Positions 1-5,359 of a DNA stretch of 10,890 bases are shown in pieces. Positions within the stretch are counted from its first letter, which is position 1. Every line of letters starts with the position of its first letter. The notes under the pieces are model-generated. The model saw nothing but the letters and a program-made list of their open reading frames with translations, made no database searches and was not told the origin of the DNA. A program made the position numbers and the translations under genes. Source of the stretch: a bacterium. GTDB taxonomy: Bacteria; Latescibacterota; UBA2968. The stretch lies in contig JAPUJS010000423.1 in NCBI GenBank assembly GCA_027296045.1, positions 1-10,890 on the forward strand, given 5' to 3'.

Positions 1-158
1 AACCGGGCAAAGGCCACCAGATTGATCTTTGCCGCATTCAAAATCAACTCCACCCCCCTCAACACACTCCCGGCATTGCGCCGGGTCGTCCCGGCCAGAA
101 TCCCCAGGCAGAACAGGGCGGCGGCAATCAGCAGATAAGAATTCAAATCCTGGGCAAT
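1..158 (-). CDS. nuoK: NADH-quinone oxidoreductase subunit K, partial (3' end outside window)
   Basis: This is a small membrane subunit of the complex I proton-pumping arm, recognised by translating the minus strand. After a short N-terminus comes a hydrophobic helix (LNSYLLIAAALFCLGIL), then TTRRN, then GVELILNAAKINLVAF. The Glu in GVELILNA (about residue 37) is the conserved charged residue of TM2 in the NuoK/MrpC family. About 52 codons are present, roughly half of the usual ~100. The start is unclear: the frame has a stop eight codons upstream of the ATT at 158-156 and no ATG or GTG after it. Candidates are CTG (161-159), ATT (158-156, overlapping the nuoJ TGA) and TTG (146-144). A GGGGAGG about 7-10 bases upstream fits CTG or ATT best. 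I list the ATT because it sits exactly where a TGATG stop-start overlap would normally place ATG. Identity is firm; the start is not. Confidence 0.85.
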   Translation of the reverse strand, partial: MAQDLNSYLLIAAALFCLGILAGTTRRNAGSVLRGVELILNAAKINLVAFAR

Positions 159-673
159 CAGGCCTCGGCCTCCCCAGCCTCAGCCCCCCGACCGGCCAGC
201 GAAGCGGCCCCAATCAGGGCGGCCAGCAACAAAATCGCGGCGACTTCAAAGGGCAACAGGTACTGGGTCATCAACTGTTTCCCAATCTCCTTGGTGGTCG
301 GCGCCATGGCTTTGACCTCAACCAGGGGCCAGTCGGTCTGCCAGATGACAAAGACCAGCATGAAAAAGCCCAGCACTGTCACCAGTAGACTGGGCCCGAA
401 ATGCACGCGTTCGGCCAGCATATTCAAATCATAAATCCGGGTGGTCAGCATCACGCCAAACAGCAACAACACCAGAATACCGCCCACATACACAATCACC
501 TGAGCCGCCGCAACAAAATCAGCGCCCAGAAACACATAAATCCCGGCAACACCGAAAAAGGTGAACAACAGGGCAAACACCGCATGGGTCAACCGATTCG
601 ACATCACAACCACGCATGCCGACAGAAGCGTGAGGGCTGCAAAAAAAATAAAAAGAATATCCGATACGACCAT
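158..673 (-). CDS. nuoJ: NADH-quinone oxidoreductase subunit J
   Basis: A 171-residue membrane subunit of the complex I antiporter-like arm, between nuoI and nuoK in the usual order. About five hydrophobic helices are visible: near residues 3-20, 25-45, 52-75, 88-110 and 138-160. The family signature is the segment FVAAAQVIVYVGGILVLLLF, which corresponds to the TM3 region that undergoes the pi-bulge/alpha transition in complex I structures. The C-terminus is short, Glu/Ala-rich and soluble. The ATG at 673-671 is chosen, 20 bases after the nuoI stop with GGGAAA upstream. The frame is open further upstream to 808 but that part overlaps nuoI and is not membrane-like. The TGA stop at 158-160 abuts the presumed nuoK start, which suggests translational coupling. 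Confidence 0.95.
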   Translation of the reverse strand: MVVSDILFIFFAALTLLSACVVVMSNRLTHAVFALLFTFFGVAGIYVFLGADFVAAAQVIVYVGGILVLLLFGVMLTTRIYDLNMLAERVHFGPSLLVTVLGFFMLVFVIWQTDWPLVEVKAMAPTTKEIGKQLMTQYLLPFEVAAILLLAALIGAASLAGRGAEAGEAEA

Positions 674-692
674 AGATTTCCCGTTTTTAAGC

Positions 693-1190
693 TTACGCGT
701 TAACTGTTTCTTCGGCCTGCTCGCCGCCACCCTCCCCCTTCTGTTCATAGACCCAGGGGGTTGCATACTCATACAGCAGATCTGTCCGATCGTAGACCGA
801 AGACTCATAATTGGGGGTCATGATCAGGCACTCCGTGGGGCACGGATAGGTACACAGCCCGCAGTAGCAGCACAGGGCCATATCGATATCAAACCGGAGC
901 AATTTCAGGCGTTTCTTCGTCCCCTTGGACGTTAAACCCAGATCTTCGTCGGGACCGACTTTTTCTGTCTCGATATAAATGCAGTCCACCGGGCAGGCCC
1001 GGGCGCACAGGTCACAACCGATGCAATCGTCGATATTGTTGAACAACTGGTTCCGCGACCGTTCCGGCATTTCCCACCGCTCTTCCGGGTACTGCAACGT
1101 AATCGCCGGGGTAAACAGGTGCTTCAAGGTGATATTCATCCCCACCCAGATCGACGAAACGGATTCGTAGATATTTTTGAAATAGCTCAT
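693..1190 (-). CDS. nuoI: NADH-quinone oxidoreductase subunit I (2x 4Fe-4S ferredoxin-like)
   Basis: A peripheral-arm subunit that passes electrons through clusters N6a and N6b towards N2 in NuoB. Two ferredoxin motifs are complete: CIGCDLCARACP (Cys 56, 59, 62, 66) and CCYCGLCTYPCP (Cys 107, 110, 113, 117). Extra cysteines lie beside the second motif (108 and 121). The N-terminal ~35 residues are amphipathic, as expected for the helix that lies on the membrane next to NuoH. The length of 165 residues is normal; the C-terminal tail is Gly/Glu-rich. The ATG at 1190 is preferred over an in-frame GTG two codons upstream, because GGAGG ends five bases before it and the GTG overlaps the ribosome-binding site. 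The gene lies 23 bases after nuoH, with no nuoG in between. Confidence 0.96.
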   Translation of the reverse strand: MSYFKNIYESVSSIWVGMNITLKHLFTPAITLQYPEERWEMPERSRNQLFNNIDDCIGCDLCARACPVDCIYIETEKVGPDEDLGLTSKGTKKRLKLLRFDIDMALCCYCGLCTYPCPTECLIMTPNYESSVYDRTDLLYEYATPWVYEQKGEGGGEQAEETVNA

Positions 1191-1213
1191 AACCACCTCC
1201 GTTTAGTGTGGCC

Positions 1214-2389
1214 CTACGTCACGACACCGGCCTTTTGATGCCGGCCTTCCAGCAAACCCTGTCCGGCTGAACGGAGCAACAGCAACAATACAATTCCCAT
1301 CACCACGATCAACACGCCAGTCCCCAGTGAATCCAGCCAGCGGGGAGCGGCAAAACCCCACATCACCGACCCGATCATGGTTACAAACGTGGCCGGCAAC
1401 GTCACTTTCCAGCACACATACATCAACTGGTCCACGCGCAATCGGGGCAACGTCCAGCGCATCCACATTTGCACGAACACCAGGAAAAACATCTTGGCGA
1501 GCATCCAGAACACGCCCCCGGGGAACGACCCGCCCCAGGGTGCCTGCCACCCGCCCAGGAACACGGTGGCGGCCACAAAACTGACCACAGCCATAGAACC
1601 ATATTCGGCAATAAAAAAGAACGAGAACCGCATCCCGCTGTATTCCGTGTGGTACCCGGCCACCAGTTCCGACTCGGCCTCGGGGATATCAAAAGGCGAT
1701 CGATTCACCTCGGCCAGGGAGGAGATGTAATAAATGAAAAACCCCAGAAACGTGAACGGATTCCGAAAAATAAACCACCGGTGCACCCCGCCATCCTGTG
1801 CTATCACCAATTCCTGCATGTCCAGGGTACCGACCAGCGGGATCACACAGAGCACCGACATCGCCACCGGGATCTCGTAACTCACCATCTGGGCAGCCGA
1901 ACGCATCGCCCCCAAAAGCGCCCACTTATTGTTGGACGCCCAGCCCGCCATCAGGAAGCCAACCACACCCACAGACGAGATGGCCAGGATATAAAGCACC
2001 CCGATATTCAAATTGCTGACAATCAGGTCTTTACTAAAAGGCACGCATACAAATGTTGCCAGTGCCCCGGCAAACACCACCAGCGGAGCCAGGATAAACA
2101 GAGGCTTATCGGCCGCCGCCGGGATCAAATCCTCTTTCAAAAGCAGCTTGATCCCGTCCGCCAGCGTCTGCGACCACCCGTGCCATCCCCCCACGCGCAT
2201 CGGCCCCAGCCGATCCTGCATATGCGCCGACACCTTGCGTTCCAGCCACACCAGCACCATGCCCAGAACGGCCACAAAGCTCAAAACCGCAATCCCCGAC
2301 AAAATACCCATAATCGCCAGAATCAGGTCTTCCGATCCGCCTTCTAGCAATCCGCCTTCTGCCACCAGTGTGCGTGCGTATTCCTGCAT
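1214..2389 (-). CDS. nuoH: NADH-quinone oxidoreductase subunit H
   Basis: The membrane subunit at the junction of the two complex I arms; it forms much of the quinone chamber and the first proton channel. Its 391 residues contain about eight hydrophobic segments. Family blocks are clear: VWLERKVSAHMQDRLGPMRVGG near residue 50-70, LADGIKLLLKEDLIP at about 77-91, and the quinone-chamber loop AEVNRSPFDIPEAESELVAG followed by YHTEYSGMRFSFFFIAEY in the middle. The C-terminal LPRLRVDQLMYVCWK segment is also typical. The N-terminus is slightly extended (MQEYARTLVAEGG...), and the last ~20 residues form a charged tail. The ATG at 2389 has a strong GGGAGAG ribosome-binding site and begins 15 bases after nuoD. 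Direct adjacency to nuoD means nuoE, nuoF and nuoG are absent from their usual place. Confidence 0.96.
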   Translation of the reverse strand: MQEYARTLVAEGGLLEGGSEDLILAIMGILSGIAVLSFVAVLGMVLVWLERKVSAHMQDRLGPMRVGGWHGWSQTLADGIKLLLKEDLIPAAADKPLFILAPLVVFAGALATFVCVPFSKDLIVSNLNIGVLYILAISSVGVVGFLMAGWASNNKWALLGAMRSAAQMVSYEIPVAMSVLCVIPLVGTLDMQELVIAQDGGVHRWFIFRNPFTFLGFFIYYISSLAEVNRSPFDIPEAESELVAGYHTEYSGMRFSFFFIAEYGSMAVVSFVAATVFLGGWQAPWGGSFPGGVFWMLAKMFFLVFVQMWMRWTLPRLRVDQLMYVCWKVTLPATFVTMIGSVMWGFAAPRWLDSLGTGVLIVVMGIVLLLLLRSAGQGLLEGRHQKAGVVT

Positions 2390-2404
2390 CTCTCTCCCTT
2401 AGCC

Positions 2405-3616
2405 CTAACGGTCAATCTCGCCCAGCACAATATCGATACTGCCGATAATCGCAATCATATCCGCCACAAAATGCCCCCGGGCAAGGGTGTTGAAGGCGCT
2501 CATCGCCGTAAAACAGGGGGACTTCACTCTGCACCGGTAGGGGGTGTTCGACCCATCGCTGATCACATAGATTCCCAGCTCACCCCGGGGATTCTCGCTC
2601 CGGAAATAACATTCCGCATCCTTGGGCGGCCGCACCTGCTTGGGTATGGCCTTGTGCACATCGCCTTCGGGCAACGCGTCCAGGGCCTGCCGCACGATTT
2701 TGGCGCTTTCTCCCATCTCCAGAATCCGCACCATATATCGATCCCATCAATACCCCAGCGTCCCCATCTCACCCTTGCCCACCGGTATCTCAAACTCAAA
2801 CCGGTCGTAAATACTGTAGGGCTCGTCCCGCCTCAGATCCCAATCCACACCAGAACCCCGAAGATTCGGACCCGTCAGATTATAGCTGAACGCCGCATCG
2901 GCAGACAAAACCCCCACATTTGCCGTGCGCTGAATAAAGATCTTATTGTATGAAAGCAGGTCGTTGTATTCCTGAATTTTACTTTCAAATTGGTTCAGAA
3001 AAACCCGGCACCGTTCTACAAACCCCGGCGGCAAATCGTGGGAAACCCCGCCCACCCAGATGTAGTTGTAAAGCATCCGGGCACCGCAGGTCATTTCAAA
3101 CAAATCGAAAATATCTTCCCGCTCTCGGAACGCAAAAAGAAAGGGCGTGAATGCCCCGATATCCATGCCATAGGTCCCGAACGAAACCAGGTGGCTGGCA
3201 ATCCGGTTCAACTCGACCATAATCACCCGGATATAGTGCACCCGCTCGGGAATTTCCAACTTCAGCAGGTTTTCGACGGCCAGCACATATCCAAAGTTGT
3301 TATTCATCCCCGCCAGATAGTCCAGCCGGTCGGTAAACGGCACAACATGGGGATAGGGCAGGTTTTCGGCGTGCTTTTCAAAACACCGGTGCAAATACCC
3401 GATATGGGGCCTGACGTGCTCCACCACCTCGCCGTCTGTGACCAACTCCAGACGCAACACCCCGTGTGTACTGGGATGCTGGGGGCCCATATTGAGGACC
3501 ATCATATCACTTTTGAGGTTGTCGTCCTCAAGCTCCTCAATTGCTTCAACCGGCGGCAACCCGGGTTGCTCGATGGTCACATCGGCTTCGGGTACCCCCT
3601 GCTGGACGTCTGCCAT
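2405..3616 (-). CDS. nuoD: NADH-quinone oxidoreductase subunit D with in-frame TGA (possible selenocysteine, or interrupted gene)
   Basis: The 49-kDa-type subunit that forms the quinone site with NuoB. Read through, the frame gives 403 residues, normal for the family. Residues 42-56 are the NMGPQHPSTHGVLRL block, with His51 and Tyr100 (in PFTDRLDY) matching the quinone-binding His and Tyr of the family. ASHLVSFGTYGMDIGAFTPF and LYNYIWVGGVSHDLPP follow, then TGPNLRGSGVDWDLRR. Codon 290 (2749-2747) is TGA. The same frame continues as WDRYMVRILEM, IPKQVRPPKDAE, ENPRGELGIYVISDGS and finally AIIGSIDIVLGEIDR, all canonical to the last residue. The expected local sequence is G-D-C-(Y/W)-D-R-Y; here it is G-Y-TGA-W-D-R-Y. 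No shift of frame is needed. If the TGA terminates translation, the product is a 289-residue fragment lacking the conserved C-terminal third; a second ATG at 2734 has no clear ribosome-binding site. The gene starts 4 bases after nuoC. Confidence 0.88.
2702..2732 (-). promoter_or_regulatory. Candidate bacterial SECIS-like stem-loop downstream of the nuoD TGA
   Basis: Counting bases after the TGA in the mRNA, GGUGC (15-19) pairs with GCGCC (41-45). Inside it UUCU (23-26) pairs with AGAA (36-39), leaving a nine-base apical loop GGAGAUGGG. Bacterial SECIS elements lie inside the coding region just after the UGA, with a short upper stem and a G among the first two loop bases; both features are present. 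The stems are short (5 + 4 pairs, one of them a G-U) and a hairpin of this size can occur by chance, so this is only suggestive. It lies in a conserved coding stretch. Confidence 0.3.
2747..2749 (-). other. In-frame TGA codon replacing a conserved Cys codon of NuoD
   Basis: On the coding strand the codons read ACG CTG GGG TAT TGA TGG GAT CGA, and conserved NuoD sequence lies in the same frame on both sides. In the family this segment is typically GDC(Y/W)DRY (human NDUFS2 has RGDCYDRY), so TGA falls on the Cys position. Cys-to-TGA exchange is the classic signature of a selenocysteine codon. The preceding Asp has become Tyr (TAT), which weakens the case for simple functional recoding and leaves mutation or error open. 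Confidence 0.55.
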
Positions 3617-3620
3617 GTAC

Positions 3621-4091
3621 TTAGACCTCGACTTTAATACCCCGGTAAAATTCCTGGACCTTGTAGTCTTTCCGCAACGGCCACCCTTCCCAATCGTCCG
3701 GGCAAAGAATCCGTCTCAAATCGCTGTGCCCGTCGAACACAATCCCAAACATATCATACGTTTCCCGCTCGTGCCAATTGGCCACACGCCAGACTTCCTC
3801 TACCGTCGGCACATGCGGGTCTTCCCGTCCAACCTCCACCTTGAGCGTGATCTTATGTCTTTGTGAGGTGGAAAACAGGTGGTAAACCACGGTGAGGTGA
3901 TCGTCATAGTCCACACCCGACAGGCACATCAACGACTCGAACTGCATCCGATCGTCTGCCCGAAGAAACTCGGACACCTCGGCAATCGCTTCGGCCTCAA
4001 CCCGGATCCACGGATCCACGTTCTCGGTCAAATCGATCACCGGATCGCCAAACTGTTCTTTTAAAACGTCGAAAATTTCCTGTTCGGTCAT
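3621..4091 (-). CDS. nuoC: NADH-quinone oxidoreductase subunit C
   Basis: The 30-kDa-type peripheral-arm subunit that clamps NuoD and helps assemble the quinone module. Its 156 residues end in the family signature: WHERETYDMFGIVFDGH at about 106-122, then LRRILCPDDWEGWPLRKDY. The N-terminal alpha/beta region contains SLMCLSGVDYDDHLTVVYHLFS, also typical. It is a stand-alone protein, not fused to NuoD as in E. coli. It starts one base after nuoB ends, with GGTGGGA upstream, and its TAA lies four bases before the nuoD ATG, so B, C and D are probably translationally coupled. Confidence 0.96.
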   Translation of the reverse strand: MTEQEIFDVLKEQFGDPVIDLTENVDPWIRVEAEAIAEVSEFLRADDRMQFESLMCLSGVDYDDHLTVVYHLFSTSQRHKITLKVEVGREDPHVPTVEEVWRVANWHERETYDMFGIVFDGHSDLRRILCPDDWEGWPLRKDYKVQEFYRGIKVEV

Positions 4092-4092
4092 C

Positions 4093-4578
4093 TTATCCCA
4101 CCTTCGCGATCGTCTGGCGGCGGATCTTATCCTGCAGCTTCATCACACCCTCCAGAAGCGATTCGGGACGCGGCGGGCAGCCGGGCACATACACATCTAC
4201 CGGAATGATCAGGTCCACGCCCTTCAGCACATGATAACCGTGCTGCCAGTAGGGCCCGCCCGAGGTTGCGCAACACCCCATCGCAATCACATATCGGGGC
4301 TCGGCCATCTGATCGTAGAGCCTCTTGATCCGTGAGGCAATCTTCAGAGTTGCCGTACCGGCCACAATCATCAAATCAGACTGCCTGGGCGTCGCCCGGG
4401 GAATCATCCCCAGCCGGTCCCAGTCGTATCGAGAAGCCCCGGTGGCCATCATCTCAATAGCACAGCAAGCCAGACCAAAGGTCATGGGCCAGATCGAAGA
4501 AAGACGCGCCCAGTTAACAAAATAGTCTACCGAGGTTATAATCACATTGTCGTTAAAACGGCCGTATAGTGTCCCCAT
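4093..4578 (-). CDS. nuoB: NADH-quinone oxidoreductase subunit B (N2 4Fe-4S cluster)
   Basis: The PSST-type subunit that carries the terminal cluster N2 and hands electrons to quinone. It has 161 residues. Cluster ligands are visible: the tandem Cys38-Cys39 in GLACCAIEMM, Cys103 in MGCCATSGG and Cys134 in VPGCPPRPESL. The TPRQSDLMIVAGT block at about 63-75 is the standard one. Two points differ from the E. coli type: a two-residue insertion between the third and fourth ligands (PYWQHGYHVLKGVD), and an extra Cys102 directly before the third ligand. An AAGGAGGTG ribosome-binding site seven bases upstream supports the ATG at 4578. It follows nuoA after 21 bases. Confidence 0.97.
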   Translation of the reverse strand: MGTLYGRFNDNVIITSVDYFVNWARLSSIWPMTFGLACCAIEMMATGASRYDWDRLGMIPRATPRQSDLMIVAGTATLKIASRIKRLYDQMAEPRYVIAMGCCATSGGPYWQHGYHVLKGVDLIIPVDVYVPGCPPRPESLLEGVMKLQDKIRRQTIAKVG

Positions 4579-4599
4579 AATTGAGCACCTCCTTGAACG

Positions 4600-5010
4600 T
4601 TAAGCAACTCTGCCTGCCACGGCAGGGGGGACGTCTTCTTTGGGAATCTGGGGCTGAACCCAGTCTAGAGATCCCTTCTTCCAGGCATATGCGAGGCCAA
4701 CAATCAGCACAAAGGCAAAAAACAACATCGCCCAGAACCCATACCAGCCGAGTTCCGGGGCCGCAACTGCCCAGGGGAAGAGCAGCACCACCTCGACATC
4801 GAAGATAATAAAGTCCAGAGCGATGACGTAGAATCGAATATTAAACTGTATCCAGGCCCCCCCAACCGGTTCTTCTCCACACTCGTAGGTGCTGAGCTTT
4901 TCCGGATAGGGATTATTGGGGCGGATTAGGCTTCCCAGAAACAGATTGAAGAATATAAAAAAACAGCCGATACATAGAAAAATAAGGACGTTAGCAAATT
5001 CACTCAGCAT
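4600..5010 (-). CDS. nuoA: NADH-quinone oxidoreductase subunit A
   Basis: First gene of the operon: a 136-residue membrane subunit with three helices (about residues 5-28, 60-82 and 90-110). Between TM1 and TM2 lies the conserved loop YPEKLSTYECGEEPVG, containing the Cys44 (ND3 type) that becomes exposed in the deactive form of mitochondrial complex I. FNIRFYVIALDFIIFDVEVV, with its acidic residues in TM2, is the family signature. The C-terminal tail (SLDW... to RVA) is a little longer than in many homologues. The ATG at 5010 is preceded by GGGAGGC, and a promoter sits about 50-80 bases upstream. Confidence 0.96.
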   Translation of the reverse strand: MLSEFANVLIFLCIGCFFIFFNLFLGSLIRPNNPYPEKLSTYECGEEPVGGAWIQFNIRFYVIALDFIIFDVEVVLLFPWAVAAPELGWYGFWAMLFFAFVLIVGLAYAWKKGSLDWVQPQIPKEDVPPAVAGRVA

Positions 5011-5061
5011 ACTGCCTCCCGAAAAGCCTTGGTGTGGTTGGAATCCCGTTTGGCCTCAACC

Positions 5062-5090
5062 AATATAATACACACCCAATAGGATGACAA
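5062..5090 (-). promoter_or_regulatory. Sigma-70-type promoter for the nuo operon
   Basis: On the minus strand TTGTCA (5090-5085), a 17-base spacer and TATATT (5067-5062) form a good -35/-10 pair. Transcription would start near 5055, giving a leader of about 45 bases before the nuoA ATG. It is inferred from consensus match and position only. Confidence 0.6.
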
Positions 5091-5110
5091 GTCCTAAAAA
5101 TCAGCCTATA

Positions 5111-5133
5111 AGCAAAGGGAAAAACCCTTTGCT
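5111..5133. repeat. Perfect 9-bp inverted repeat, five-base A/T loop
   Basis: AGCAAAGGG and CCCTTTGCT flank AAAAA. It lies about 20 bases upstream of the nuo -35 box and well upstream of the suf promoter. No U-run follows the stem in either direction, so it does not look like an intrinsic terminator. An operator for a dimeric regulator is the simplest reading. Confidence 0.6.
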
Positions 5134-5236
5134 GTCAAGAGAAATTCCCCATGGATATCCCACGAAAAAACAAATTTAATAGCATATATTACACCTATTT
5201 ATTCTCAACTTTCAGCCGCTTTAATTCCCTTCAGAC

Positions 5237-5286
5237 AATCTTGACAGTTTTGTACACATTTAATCTTGACAGTTTTGTACACATTT
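5237..5286. repeat. Perfect tandem duplication, 2 x 25 bp
   Basis: Two identical 25-base units (5237-5261 and 5262-5286) lie head to tail. Each contains TTGACA followed by GTTTTGTACACATTT, which includes the palindrome TGTACA. Only the second copy has a -10 element at the right distance. The first copy therefore supplies an extra -35-like and TGTACA site directly upstream of the promoter. It could be a duplicated operator or a recent slippage product. Confidence 0.9.
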
Positions 5287-5294
5287 GGTATGTT
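5266..5294 (+). promoter_or_regulatory. Sigma-70-type promoter for the suf operon
   Basis: A perfect TTGACA (5266-5271), a 17-base spacer and TATGTT (5289-5294) sit upstream of sufB. Transcription would start near 5301, leaving a leader of about 60 bases. The -35 box and most of the spacer belong to the second 25-base repeat unit, so a repressor bound there would block the polymerase. Confidence 0.7.
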
Positions 5295-5310
5295 TGGGCA
5301 GTTGAAAGCC

Positions 5311-5331
5311 CTCTAGGAACACCTCCTAGAG
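5311..5331 (+). promoter_or_regulatory. 8-bp inverted repeat in the sufB leader
   Basis: CTCTAGGA (5311-5318) and TCCTAGAG (5324-5331) are perfect complements around ACACC. The element starts about 10 bases after the inferred transcription start and ends 18 bases before the sufB ribosome-binding site (AGGAGAG). It may act as an operator or as a 5' stabilising hairpin. It lacks a U-tract. Confidence 0.5.
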
Positions 5332-5359
5332 CACCTTCATACTTGATTAGGAGAGCGGT

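Larger units (their letters stand above)
5011..5359. other. Divergent nuo/suf control region
   Basis: A 349-base AT-richer stretch without a credible gene separates nuoA and sufB. It holds one promoter for each direction, a perfect 9-bp dyad (5111-5133), a perfect 25-bp tandem duplication (5237-5286), and an 8-bp dyad in the sufB leader (5311-5331). A weaker 6-bp dyad (TGGTTG 5035-5040, CAACCA 5057-5062) brackets the nuo start site. I see no riboswitch or small RNA that I can name. Confidence 0.8.

Noticed and set aside
674..808. N-terminal extension of nuoJ to 808
   Set aside because: It overlaps nuoI, is basic and non-membrane, and the internal ATG at 673 gives the normal NuoJ length with a ribosome-binding site.
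2405..2734. Separate small gene for the C-terminal part of nuoD
   Set aside because: The ATG at 2734 has no convincing ribosome-binding site and lies inside the conserved WDRYMVRI block, whose upstream half would be lost.
2747..2749. Genome-wide reassignment of TGA to Trp or Gly (alternative genetic code) to explain the nuoD TGA
   Set aside because: No other gene in the window contains an internal TGA; Trp is written TGG throughout, Gly by GGN, and several genes (nuoJ, sufC, sufD, sufS) end in TGA where conserved sequence ends.
2735..2760. Frameshift in nuoD
   Set aside because: Conserved residues on both sides of the TGA are in the same frame; no insertion or deletion is needed, only the TGA itself.
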